Below, piece by piece: positions 42,803 to 51,721 of a stretch of DNA of 64,000 nucleotides (positions are counted from its first letter, which is position 1; the number at the start of each line of letters is the position of its first letter). The DNA comes from JADCRZ01 sp965200945 (GTDB lineage Bacteria > Bacteroidota > Bacteroidia > Chitinophagales > Chitinophagaceae). The position numbers and the translations under genes are program-made. Below the pieces are notes generated by a model. It ran no database searches. It saw nothing but the letters and a program-made list of their open reading frames with translations, and was not told where the DNA came from. The stretch lies in NCBI GenBank assembly GCA_965200945.1, contig OZ241749.1, positions 2,170,001 to 2,234,000 on the forward strand, read 5' to 3'.

Positions 42803-44220
42803 ATACTCTCTGCCGCCTTGTTTTTGTTGGCAAGCGCAAGATAATAAATCGGTATGCCACAGAGGGTAATAATCAATCCGGGCCAGGTGAACTGTGGTTT
42901 GTAAATGATAAGCAGGATGCAGAATGCAAGGCCGGTGAGAACATACAAGAACGGAAGAACCGGGTATCCGAAAGCTTTGTACGGACGTTCGGCATCAGGG
43001 CGTTTTTTACGCAGGATGAAGATACCGATGATGGTGAGCATGTAAAACACCACCACCACAAAAGAAATCATATCGAGCAGGTTGCCATAGCTGCCGCTCA
43101 GGCTCCACAAACAGGCCGCCACGCACTGGATCCACAGGCCGAGTTCGGGAACGGCATTCTTGTTCAGCTCACCCACCTTTTTGAAGAAGAGGCCGTCTTT
43201 CGCCATGGTATAATAGACCCGGGCGCCAGCCAGAATGAGGCCGTTGTTACAGCCAAAGGTGGAGATCATGATCATGAGTGCGATCACGATGGTACCGATG
43301 TTTCCGAAGATGACCCGGGAAGCGGCCACTGCAACGCGGTCCTTGTCTGCCGTAGCGATCTCATGCAAGGGCAGCACGGCAGTGTACATGATGTTGGTGG
43401 TTACATAGATCAGGGTCACCACCAGTGTACCTAAGAAAAGACTCAGCCCGATGTTGCGCTTTGGGTTGCGGATCTCGCCTGCGATAAAGGTAACGTTGTT
43501 CCAGGAGTCGCTGCTGAAGATAGAGCCGACCATGGCTGCTGCGATGGCCCCGAGGGCTGCCACTATGGTGTAAGATTCAAATGTTCCGTTGGGATTGAGT
43601 TTGCGCAGGTTCCATGCGTCGGTCCAGTTGGCTGTCCACACATCGTGCCTGGCAAGAATAAGTCCGAACAGGATCAGGCCGAACAGGCTGACCAGCTTGG
43701 TCATCGTAAAAGTGGTCTGGATCAGCTTGCCGCTTTTCACGCCGCGGGTATTGATGAACGTGAGCAACACGATCACAACGATGGAGAGCAGCTGCGCCGG
43801 TGAAATATGAAATGTGCCGATCTGGAAGACGACCAGATCTTCACTCACAGCGGGCCAGAGGTAGGCGGTGAATTTGGCAAAGGCCACGCCCACGGCCGCG
43901 ATGGTGGCCGTCTGGATGACCGCAAAAAAACTCCAGCCATATAAAAAGCCTATCAGCGGGTTGTAAGCTTCCTTCAGATATACATATTGCCCGCCCGCCC
44001 TGGGATACATGGCGCTCAGCTCGCCGTAGCTGACGGCTGCGGTGATGGTCATGAACCCGGTGATCAGCCAAACGGCAATGAGCCAGCCGGCGCTGCCGAC
44101 GTTGCGACTGATGTCGGCGCCAACAATAAAAATCCCGGAACCGATCATGGAGCCTGCAACGATCATCGTGGCATCCAGTAATCCCAACGAGGGTTTGAAG
44201 GAAGATGCATGTTCACTCAT
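42799..44220 (-). CDS. APC family amino acid permease
   Basis: 473 aa with about 12 membrane helices. LLDATMIVAGSMIGSGIFIVGADI is the conserved first helix with its GSGIF substrate-binding break, followed by YPRAGGQYVYLKEAYNPLIGFLYGW in helices 2-3. FIAGEIRNPKRNIG is typical of the LAT/APC group. It is expected to move amino acids across the inner membrane by antiport or proton symport; the substrate is not clear. Its stop overlaps the heptose kinase start by 4 bp (ATGA), so the two are translationally coupled although no functional link is obvious. Confidence 0.9.
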   Translation of the reverse strand: MSEHASSFKPSLGLLDATMIVAGSMIGSGIFIVGADISRNVGSAGWLIAVWLITGFMTITAAVSYGELSAMYPRAGGQYVYLKEAYNPLIGFLYGWSFFAVIQTATIAAVGVAFAKFTAYLWPAVSEDLVVFQIGTFHISPAQLLSIVVIVLLTFINTRGVKSGKLIQTTFTMTKLVSLFGLILFGLILARHDVWTANWTDAWNLRKLNPNGTFESYTIVAALGAIAAAMVGSIFSSDSWNNVTFIAGEIRNPKRNIGLSLFLGTLVVTLIYVTTNIMYTAVLPLHEIATADKDRVAVAASRVIFGNIGTIVIALMIMISTFGCNNGLILAGARVYYTMAKDGLFFKKVGELNKNAVPELGLWIQCVAACLWSLSGSYGNLLDMISFVVVVFYMLTIIGIFILRKKRPDAERPYKAFGYPVLPFLYVLTGLAFCILLIIYKPQFTWPGLIITLCGIPIYYLALANKNKAAESI

Positions 44221-44347
44221 AAGAAGTTAAAATATGGTTGAAGATAGGAGCTATAATCTGAAAATTACAATTATTCATTCACCAATATTTCCCGGTAATT
44301 GATGAAAAAAACTACCTTCTTCCTTCCTGTTTTAACCGCCCGGCGTG

Positions 44348-44938
44348 TTATTTCTTTTTATAGGTTGCGTTGAGTCCGCTGATGAGGTCTTTGGTAATGT
44401 TCATTGCGGTATCGCGGTAATAGATAAGTTCCGGTTCGTACGAGAGTATGTACGTATATTTTTTGTCCTTGTTGTAGTCGAGCAGAAACTCTTCGATCTT
44501 TTGCTTGATGTTCTTTTTGTATTCGAGTGATTGGCGGGTATAGCCTTCTTCGAGGGTCTGTTTGCGCATCTGGTAGTTCTGCTGCATCTGGGAATTCTCA
44601 CGCTGAGCCGCATTCGCTTCTGTCTGCGACATAGACGGGCCTTTCTGCTGCCATGCACTTACTTTTTGCTGGTACACTTTTTCAAGTCCGGCCAGTTCGT
44701 TGTTCATGGTATTCTCTTTGGTTTTCAGCTCGCTGAGCACATCCTTGAAATATTCGTAGCTGGCCTGTATGGAATCCATTTCAAAATAAGCGATCCGGGT
44801 TTCAGTGGCCGAGGGAACTTTATTGGTTGTTGAAGCGGCCGGTTTTTGCAACTTGTTCCGGCTATCGAAATGGAGGTAGAACAAGATACCCACAAGCACC
44901 AGCAACACAATGTTCAACGCAATAAAAAGCTGCTTCAT
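44348..44938 (-). CDS. OmpH/Skp-like protein with N-terminal membrane helix
   Basis: 196 aa. One hydrophobic helix (LFIALNIVLLVLVGILFYL) starts the protein and shows no clear cleavage site, so it may stay anchored. The rest fits OmpH: IAYFEMDSIQASYEYFKDVLSEL, a long coiled coil of Gln/Lys-rich helices (about 75-150), and FLLDYNKDKKYTYILSYE with DLISGLNATYKKK at the end. Skp/OmpH proteins hold unfolded outer membrane proteins in the periplasm. Confidence 0.88.
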   Translation of the reverse strand: MKQLFIALNIVLLVLVGILFYLHFDSRNKLQKPAASTTNKVPSATETRIAYFEMDSIQASYEYFKDVLSELKTKENTMNNELAGLEKVYQQKVSAWQQKGPSMSQTEANAAQRENSQMQQNYQMRKQTLEEGYTRQSLEYKKNIKQKIEEFLLDYNKDKKYTYILSYEPELIYYRDTAMNITKDLISGLNATYKKK

Positions 44939-45281
44939 GTTTTTTCTGCAAATTAAAGCCCTTTACCGCGGATTGCATTTATTTGATCCATTTTTGCAGA
45001 GATTTTAACCGCTACGGAGATCGTTCTTGGATGATTGGACAACTGCTTTCGTGCAGGTCACTTATAACCCCTCAACCCTAGCCGCTTGCACCTCCACAAT
45101 CACCCTGTCATCTTTGCGCAGGTGCAGTTGCATGCCTGCAATTACACGCTGCTACGCGCCTGTTTGCGCGAAGATCCCCAGAGATTGAACGCGACGGCTA
45201 TTCCACAGCAGGTTTTGCACTGTTTATTGCAACTTACCACGACTTCAAAAGGCGGTCATGAAATAACAAATTATTTTGGGA
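44939..45281. other. Intergenic stretch between rpoC and the OmpH gene
   Basis: No gene supported. It holds the second clear copy of the 93-bp repeat (45110-45202) and, next to it, the TGTCTGAA element and rpoC terminator listed separately. Confidence 0.7.
45110..45202 (+). repeat. 93-bp intergenic repeat, copy B
   Basis: Arms ATCTTTGCGCA (45110-45120) and TGCGCGAAGAT (45165-45175) pair with one G-T wobble. It aligns without gaps to 8457-8549. Where copy A has TCAG/CTGA in the arms, copy B has TTTG/CGAA: both sides changed and pairing is kept. The tail ends GCGACGGCTATT. Confidence 0.7.
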
Positions 45282-45314
45282 AGGTTCCTCCTTCATCCAG
45301 ATTCAGACAATGGC
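45282..45314 (-). repeat. TGTCTGAA-type dispersed repeat
   Basis: Minus strand reads GCCATTGTCTGAATCTGGAT followed by GAAGGAGGAACC, immediately after the rpoC terminator. Confidence 0.45.
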
Positions 45315-45350
45315 TAAAAAAAGGCCGCCTTCCTTGCGGAAAGCGGCCTT
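45314..45350 (-). terminator. rpoC intrinsic terminator
   Basis: Minus-strand stem AAGGCCGCTTT / AAGGCGGCCTT with one mismatch, then a run of seven T. It lies 27 bp past the rpoC stop codon. Confidence 0.88.
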
Positions 45351-45376
45351 CAAATAAATATACCAAACGATCTGTC

Positions 45377-48300
45377 TTACTCGTCGTCGTCGAAGCTCAT
45401 GGCTTCGCGGGTGGTCTGGAGGAGTTCGTACTCTTCTTTGCTGCCCACGATCATGTTCTCGAAATCGCGCAGGCCGGTACCAGCCGGGATCGGATGGCCG
45501 GTGATCACATTCTCTTTCAGACCGAGCATGTCATCCGTCTTGCCCTGGATGGCGGCGGAGCTCAGCACCTTCGTCGTTTCCTGGAAGGATGCGGCAGAGA
45601 TCCAGCTTTGTGTACCCAGGGAAGCCTTGGTGATACCCAGCAGCAGCGGCTGTGATGTAGCTGCATTCGCGTCGCGGTATTCAGCCAGCTTCTTGTCGTT
45701 CCTGCGCAGGATGGAATTTTCTTCCCTTACTTCACGCAGACTCACGATCTGACCGGCTTTCAGCTTGGTAGATTCGCCCGGTTCGGTAACAACTTTTTTG
45801 TCGAAGATCCAGTCGTTCTCTTCCAGGAAATCCAGCTTGTCAACGGTATCGTCTTCCAGGAAACGGGTGTCGCCCGGATCGGCGATGGTTACCTTGCGCA
45901 TCATCTGGCGTACGATCACTTCAATGTGCTTGTCGTTGATACGTACTCCCTGAAGGCGGTATACTTCCTGGATTTCATTCACCACATACTCCTGCACTGC
46001 GAAAGGCCCTTTGATGGACAGGATGTCGGAAGGAGCGGTCTGGCCATCACTCAGCGAGGTACCTGCTTTTACAAAGTCGCCGTCCTGCGCCAGGATCTGG
46101 CGGGTCAGCGGCACAAGGTATTTGCGTACCACGCCGTCTTTGGCTTCCACAATGATCTCGCGGTTACCACGTTTGATGTTACCAAACGAAACCACCCCGT
46201 CGATCTCGGACACGATGGCCGGGTTACCCGGGTTACGGGCTTCAAACAGTTCCGTAACACGCGGCAGCCCCCCGGTGATATCTCTCAGCTTACCGAGTAC
46301 ACGCGGGATCTTCACCAGCACCTGTCCGGCGGTTACTTCTTCCTCTTCGTCTACCACGATATGCGAGCCTACCGGTAGGTTATATGATTTTATCTCCTTT
46401 CCTTCCACGATCAGGGAAGGGATCTTGGTCTTGTCTTTTGTATCGATCACCACTTTTTCACGGTGGCCGGTCTGTTCGTCCGATTCTTCGCGGAACGTAA
46501 CCCCTTCGATCACGCTGTCCATCTTCACATGACCGGTGATTTCAGCAACGATGACGTTGTTGAACGGATCCCAGGTGCAGAGGATGTCTCCTTTCACCAC
46601 GTTCTGTCCGTCTTTCACGTTCAGGGTGGAGCCGTAAGGGATGTTGTTGGTGATCAGCAGGCGGTCGTTCTTCACGTCCATGATCCTCACTTCACCGGTA
46701 CGGCCGATGACGATGCTAACGGTTTTGCCTTCGTTGTTGGTGGTGCTCACAGTACGCAATCCATCGAATTGGATGGTACCGTCGAACTTTGCCAACAGGG
46801 TAGACTCAACCGAAGCGGAGCCCGCAACACCACCCACGTGGAAGGTTCTTAGGGTCAGCTGTGTACCGGGTTCACCGATCGATTGAGCGGCGATGATACC
46901 AACGGCATCGCCTTTCTGTGCGGTATAGCCTGTTGCCAGGTTCTTGCCATAACATTTTACGCACACACCTCGTTTGCTTTCGCAGGTCAGTACCGAACGA
47001 ATTTCAACGGTGTCGATACCGGATTCCTCGATCTGCTTGGCAGTATCTTCGGTGATCTGCGTACCGGCTTCCACGATCATCTTCTCAGAGCCTGGCTCGT
47101 ATACGTCGTGCAGGGAAGTTCTTCCGATGATACGGTCGTACAGCGGCTCGATGATGTCTTCGTTGTCTTTCAGCGCGGAAGTAGCGATGCCACGCAGGGT
47201 ACCGCAGTCTTCTTCGTTGATCACCACGTCCTGGGCCACGTCTACCAGACGGCGGGTGAGGTAACCGGCATCCGCCGTTTTCAACGCGGTATCGGCCAGA
47301 CCTTTACGCGCACCGTGCGTAGAGATAAAGTAATCCAGTACGTTCAGTCCGCCCTTGAAGTTGGACAGGATCGGGTTTTCGATGATCTCGCTTCCGGTAG
47401 AGCCTGATTTTCTCGGCTTGGCCATCAGACCCCTGATACCGGCCAGCTGCTTGATCTGCTGTTTGGAACCACGGGCGCCGCTGTCGAGCATCATATATAC
47501 AGAGTTGAAGCCCTGTTTGTCGATTGCCAGTTCGCGGATCAAAGTTTCCGTGATACGGGTATCCACACGGCTCCAGATGTCAACGATCTGGTTGTACCGT
47601 TCGTTGTTCGTGATGAGCCCCGTGTTGTAGTTATCCCATACTTCGTCCACTTCCACTTTTGCGTTATCCAGCATCTGTTCCTTGATGTCCGGAATGATCA
47701 GGTCATTGATGTTGAACGACAGTCCACCCTTGAACGCCATACGGAATCCAAGCTGCTTGATATCGTCGAGGAATTTGGCAGTAGAAGGGATATTGGTCCA
47801 CTTGATGATGTCACCGATGATTTCGCGCAGTGATTTTTTTGTGAGCAGCGCATTGATATAACCGGCGCCTTTCGGAACGTGCTGGTTGAATATCACCCTG
47901 CCAACGGTTGTTTCAATGAGCTTGTTTGAAAAAGTGCCGTCGTTGTTGCGCACGTCGGCTTTCACCCTGATGTTGGCGTGGAGGTCGATCTGCTTTTCAT
48001 TATAGGCGATGATCACTTCTTCGGAAGAATAGAAAGCCTTGCCTTCCCCTCTTACGGGTTCGGCTTCGGTTGATTTCTTACCCTTAGTGATATAGTACAG
48101 ACCTAGTACCATGTCCTGTGAAGGAAGTGTGATCGGCGTACCGTTCTGCGGGTTGAGGATGTTGTGTGAAGAAAGCATCAGCAGCTGGGCTTCCAGTACG
48201 GCTGCGTTGCTCAGGGGCACGTGAACCGCCATCTGGTCACCGTCGAAGTCGGCGTTGAATGCCGTGGTAACGAGCGGGTGCAGCTGAATGGCCTTTCCTT

Positions 48301-49669
48301 CAATCAGTTTAGGCTGGAAGGCCTGGATCGAAAGACGGTGCAGGGTCGGCGCGCGGTTGAGCATCACCGGGTGTCCTTTCAGGATGCTTTCGAGGATATC
48401 CCAGATGATCGCTTCTTTTTTGTCTACCAGCTTGCGGGCAGACTTCACCGTTTTCACGATGCCGCGCTCGATCAGTTTGCGGATGATAAATGGTTTGAAC
48501 AATTCGGCTGCCATGTCTTTCGGCAGACCGCATTCGTGGATCTTCAGTTCGGGACCTACCACGATCACGGAACGGCCGGAATAGTCGACGCGTTTACCGA
48601 GCAGGTTCTGGCGGAAACGCCCCTGTTTTCCCTTGAGTACGTCACTCAGGGATTTCAGTGCACGGCCCCCTTCTGCTTTTACCGCGTTGGATTTGCGGGA
48701 GTTGTCGAACAGGGAATCGATCGCTTCCTGGAGCATACGCTTTTCATTGCGCAGGATCACTTCCGGCGCCTTGATTTCCAGGAGGCGTTTGAGACGGTTG
48801 TTGCGGATGATCACACGGCGGTAGAGGTCGTTCAGGTCGGAAGACGCAAAACGGCCACCATCCAGCGGAACGAGGGGGCGCAGTTCCGGCGGGATGACCG
48901 GGATGTACTGCATCACCATCCATTCGGGACGGTTGGTGATACGGGAGTTGGCATCGCGGAACGATTCCACTACGCTGAGGCGCTTCAGGGCGTCGGCTTT
49001 ACGCTGCTGGGAGGTTTCGGTGGCCGCTGCGTTGCGCAGGTCGAAGGAGAGCTGGTCGAGGTCGATGCGCTGTAACAGGTCGTGTACAGCTTCGGCTCCC
49101 ATCTTCGCGATGAATTTGCTGGGGTCTTCGTCAGGCAGATACTGGTTGTCTTTCGGGAGGGATTCGAGGATGTCGAGATATTCCTCTTCCGTCAGCAGAT
49201 CGCCGTAGTTCTGTCCCTTATCAGCCCGGATACCGGTCTGGATAACGACAAAACGTTCGTAATAAATGATGGTTTCAAGTTTTTTGGAGCTCATACCCAG
49301 GAGGTAGCCGATCTTGTTGGGCAGGCTTTTGAAGTACCAGATGTGAACCACGGGTACTACCAGTTTGATGTGGCCCATGCGTTCACGGCGTACTTTCTTT
49401 TCGGTCACTTCTACACCGCACCGGTCGCATACGATGCCTTTGTAGCGGATCCTTTTGTACTTTCCGCAGGCACATTCGTAATCCTTCACCGGACCAAATA
49501 TCCGTTCGCAGAACAGGCCGTCTCTTTCCGGCTTGTAGGTACGGTAGTTGATCGTTTCTGGCTTCAGCACTTCTCCGTAGGATCTCTCCAAGATACTGTC
49601 GGGAGAAGCAAGGCCAATCGTGATCCTGGAGAACGTAGCCCTGGGACGATTTTCTTTTTTAATAGCCAT
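45377..49669 (-). CDS. rpoC: DNA-directed RNA polymerase beta' subunit
   Basis: 1430 aa, the usual Bacteroidota length. The N-terminal zinc ribbon uses Cys66, Cys68, Cys81 and Cys84; the catalytic NADFDGDQM motif at 472-480 holds the three Mg-binding Asp residues; a second zinc site is formed by the cluster CESKRGVCVKCYGK with an upstream Cys; the trigger loop and bridge helix region (GARGSKQQIKQLAGIRGLMA) is intact. In most bacteria rpoC follows rpoB in one operon. Here the gene just upstream on the same strand is an unknown protein, separated by 325 bp with its own promoter box. Confidence 0.99.
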   Translation of the reverse strand: MAIKKENRPRATFSRITIGLASPDSILERSYGEVLKPETINYRTYKPERDGLFCERIFGPVKDYECACGKYKRIRYKGIVCDRCGVEVTEKKVRRERMGHIKLVVPVVHIWYFKSLPNKIGYLLGMSSKKLETIIYYERFVVIQTGIRADKGQNYGDLLTEEEYLDILESLPKDNQYLPDEDPSKFIAKMGAEAVHDLLQRIDLDQLSFDLRNAAATETSQQRKADALKRLSVVESFRDANSRITNRPEWMVMQYIPVIPPELRPLVPLDGGRFASSDLNDLYRRVIIRNNRLKRLLEIKAPEVILRNEKRMLQEAIDSLFDNSRKSNAVKAEGGRALKSLSDVLKGKQGRFRQNLLGKRVDYSGRSVIVVGPELKIHECGLPKDMAAELFKPFIIRKLIERGIVKTVKSARKLVDKKEAIIWDILESILKGHPVMLNRAPTLHRLSIQAFQPKLIEGKAIQLHPLVTTAFNADFDGDQMAVHVPLSNAAVLEAQLLMLSSHNILNPQNGTPITLPSQDMVLGLYYITKGKKSTEAEPVRGEGKAFYSSEEVIIAYNEKQIDLHANIRVKADVRNNDGTFSNKLIETTVGRVIFNQHVPKGAGYINALLTKKSLREIIGDIIKWTNIPSTAKFLDDIKQLGFRMAFKGGLSFNINDLIIPDIKEQMLDNAKVEVDEVWDNYNTGLITNNERYNQIVDIWSRVDTRITETLIRELAIDKQGFNSVYMMLDSGARGSKQQIKQLAGIRGLMAKPRKSGSTGSEIIENPILSNFKGGLNVLDYFISTHGARKGLADTALKTADAGYLTRRLVDVAQDVVINEEDCGTLRGIATSALKDNEDIIEPLYDRIIGRTSLHDVYEPGSEKMIVEAGTQITEDTAKQIEESGIDTVEIRSVLTCESKRGVCVKCYGKNLATGYTAQKGDAVGIIAAQSIGEPGTQLTLRTFHVGGVAGSASVESTLLAKFDGTIQFDGLRTVSTTNNEGKTVSIVIGRTGEVRIMDVKNDRLLITNNIPYGSTLNVKDGQNVVKGDILCTWDPFNNVIVAEITGHVKMDSVIEGVTFREESDEQTGHREKVVIDTKDKTKIPSLIVEGKEIKSYNLPVGSHIVVDEEEEVTAGQVLVKIPRVLGKLRDITGGLPRVTELFEARNPGNPAIVSEIDGVVSFGNIKRGNREIIVEAKDGVVRKYLVPLTRQILAQDGDFVKAGTSLSDGQTAPSDILSIKGPFAVQEYVVNEIQEVYRLQGVRINDKHIEVIVRQMMRKVTIADPGDTRFLEDDTVDKLDFLEENDWIFDKKVVTEPGESTKLKAGQIVSLREVREENSILRRNDKKLAEYRDANAATSQPLLLGITKASLGTQSWISAASFQETTKVLSSAAIQGKTDDMLGLKENVITGHPIPAGTGLRDFENMIVGSKEEYELLQTTREAMSFDDDE

Positions 49670-49832
49670 ATTCAGATATCTATTTTTTAAAAATCAATAA
49701 ACCTCCGTTGGAAAACCCCGCCTGATCGCTTAAGAACAGGTAAGTAGTTCCACGGTATTTACTGTAATGAACCTCAATAATTTATGCAAGAAATAAAATT
49801 GTGAAAATGCCAAGACGCCTAAATTAGGATTG

Positions 49833-49840
49833 CAAATGTA
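49833..49840 (-). promoter_or_regulatory. Candidate -7 promoter box of rpoC
   Basis: Minus strand TACATTTG is a full TAnnTTTG match, giving a predicted rpoC leader of about 155 nt. The matching -33 element is not clear. Two short direct repeats (TTAGGCGT) flank the box, at about 49812-49821 and 49848-49857. The rest of 49670-49950 shows no gene. Confidence 0.5.
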
Positions 49841-49950
49841 CGCAATAAACGCCTAATATTCATATATGGGAGGAGGAAGTCGGCAAATTTAATAGTTTTT
49901 TACAATCAGCCGCTATGTTGAAGGGATTATTGTAAAATATTTTCGCGGAA

Positions 49951-49991
49951 GGAAGAGTCTGAACCAGAATGAGCCTGGTTCAGACTCTTCC
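49951..49991 (-). terminator. Perfect 17-bp hairpin directly after the unknown helical-protein gene
   Basis: GGAAGAGTCTGAACCAG (49951-49967) pairs fully with 49975-49991 around a 7-nt loop; it begins 3 bp past the stop codon of the gene at 49995-51545. The T-rich run after it is weak (TTCCTTCCGCG), so it may be a terminator, an mRNA 3'-end stabiliser, or an inverted pair of TGTCTGAA-type repeat heads. Confidence 0.55.
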
Positions 49992-49994
49992 CTG

Positions 49995-51545
49995 CTACTC
50001 CTGCTCCACCCTGGCCAGGAACTTGGCCCTGATCACTTCTTGTACCGGCACGTTCTCCAGCTTGCTTTCGAGCCAGGAGATGATGTCGAGATAGGCAAAA
50101 GCACGGGCTTCGGAACGGTTCTTTTGGATCTGCTTCAGTTTTACCAGCAATTTCCCGAAAGCAGGCTTCAGCTTCGGGGGCGACAGCCGGAAGGAATGCC
50201 GCAGGAAGCTGAACACCTCCTCCTCTACCACGCTCAGGTTCTCCAGTTTCGACATAAACCGGTACACGGATTTGATCAGGTGCTCGATCAGCTGGAAATT
50301 GCCGAGTTCGTAGTGCGCAATGAGGTGCAGCAGACGCGCATAGCATTGCAGATCAGTGCGGAGCGTGCTTTTCAGGTTGATGATCCGGTTAAGAAAATCA
50401 ACGGTCGTATCATAATCGCCGCTGCCGAAGTAGAGCGAAGCGATCTTATAATAGAATACCAGGATGCGGTGCCGGTCGAGGTACAGCACGTACTCTTTCA
50501 GCTTTTGCTCGATAAAAGGCACCAGCTCCAGCCCTTCGGTGAAGGTGCCTTCCATGAAATGCTGGTTCAGCTTGGCAATATGCAGGTACACGAACACCTG
50601 GATCCGGTTGTTCTCATTCTGGCTCACGATGTCGGAAGCGGCAAAATCTTCGAACTCTTTCAGGCGGTGGGCGAATTTTTCATGGTTCTGCAGGTCGAAA
50701 TGCGCACTCAGCAGGTTGTGCATGCCCTTGATATAATGGGCCGTTTCCACCTCGATCATAAACGGCTCTTTCTCAAACAATTGCACCCATTTGTGGGTAT
50801 AGCGGTAATAGAGCAGGAAATCCTGGAGGATGAATGCATACCAGCAATAGCTTTGGTACAGGTATAACCGTTCGTAAAAGCCGTCCATGTTCTTTACGTC
50901 CACCTTCAGTTGTTCGGCAAAGAACGCGCGGATGGCTTCCTCATCTTTCCGGTTCCGGGCGTGGCCGTTCTTGATGTACCAGCTGTACAGCATGAGCGAC
51001 AGGTTGGAAAGCTTGCTGATACGCGTGAGGCTGCAATTGACCTGGTCCGCTTCCTGCGCCAGCTGGTCGGCGCGGTCTTCGATGCTTCGCGTGATATGGA
51101 GCGCCTCGATCTTTTTTTCAAAGAAGAGGGCCTGGAAAAGATAGGTGAACTGGTTGTAGGTGCGGGCGGTCTCCTTCAACCGGTCGAGCACCTTGAGACT
51201 CTGGTGGTAAAGTCCTTTGTTATACAGGATGCGGGCATGGTCCATCTGCTCATGCAGCTGGATGTCGATGTTGTCGGCGTGGTTGATCAGGCGCAGGCTG
51301 TCGAGGATCTGGCGGTACAGGTGTGCCTTTATGTTAGACAACTGAAGCTTGGTGATGGATTTATTGCGCCGCAGCAGCGACACTTCATCGTATTCCTGCA
51401 TCCGGTCGAGCGCATCGAACAGGCGGATGATCTTCAGATCGGTGGAGGCCGAGTTTCGCTTCACATAGAGTTTGAAATTCCGTTTTTCCGACTTCTCAAG
51501 CGATTTAACAAGTTGAAACAAGGCATCCGTTGATCTATTGGGCAT
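49995..51545 (-). CDS. Helical-repeat protein of unknown function
   Basis: 516 aa, no signal peptide or membrane helix. The whole length is predicted helical with TPR-like spacing (KIASLYFGSGDYDTTVDFLN, ARILYNKGLYHQSLKVLDRL), rich in Tyr, Leu and His, and it starts MPNRSTDALFQLVKSLEKSEKRNFKLYV. No catalytic motif is visible. I take it to be a conserved hypothetical protein of this bacterial group, but cannot name a family. It lies between rpoC and the divergent leu-ilv cluster; a link with RNA polymerase is not shown. Confidence 0.7.
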   Translation of the reverse strand: MPNRSTDALFQLVKSLEKSEKRNFKLYVKRNSASTDLKIIRLFDALDRMQEYDEVSLLRRNKSITKLQLSNIKAHLYRQILDSLRLINHADNIDIQLHEQMDHARILYNKGLYHQSLKVLDRLKETARTYNQFTYLFQALFFEKKIEALHITRSIEDRADQLAQEADQVNCSLTRISKLSNLSLMLYSWYIKNGHARNRKDEEAIRAFFAEQLKVDVKNMDGFYERLYLYQSYCWYAFILQDFLLYYRYTHKWVQLFEKEPFMIEVETAHYIKGMHNLLSAHFDLQNHEKFAHRLKEFEDFAASDIVSQNENNRIQVFVYLHIAKLNQHFMEGTFTEGLELVPFIEQKLKEYVLYLDRHRILVFYYKIASLYFGSGDYDTTVDFLNRIINLKSTLRTDLQCYARLLHLIAHYELGNFQLIEHLIKSVYRFMSKLENLSVVEEEVFSFLRHSFRLSPPKLKPAFGKLLVKLKQIQKNRSEARAFAYLDIISWLESKLENVPVQEVIRAKFLARVEQE

Positions 51546-51634
51546 CGTAGTTTATTTGTCGTAGAAGCTGGTCCAGGCAAGGGTTTTAGAAAAACACCGG
51601 CCGCTTCAACCATGTAAAACAAAGGCAATTATAA

Positions 51635-51721
51635 TTTGATTGGTGCATGTAACTTTAGTAATTTCGGAGGTACGGGCTGTTCGTACAGATCATATTCGGC
51701 CCCTTACCTCTTGGAACAGCC
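51635..51721 (+). promoter_or_regulatory. Promoter and structured leader upstream of leuA
   Basis: TTTG (51635-51638), a 20-bp spacer and TAATTTCG (51659-51666) fit a promoter with one mismatch. Overlapping and following it are GGCTGTTC (51675-51682), exactly complementary to GAACAGCC (51714-51721), and GAGGTA (51667-51672), complementary to TACCTC (51705-51710). The two pairings interleave. If transcription starts upstream they could form a pseudoknot; if it starts from this promoter, only the 8-bp hairpin is fully transcribed. Confidence 0.4.

Noticed and set aside
45061..45655. Plus-strand frames across the rpoC 3' end and the repeat copy B
   Set aside because: They start in repeat DNA and continue antisense to rpoC without any protein feature.
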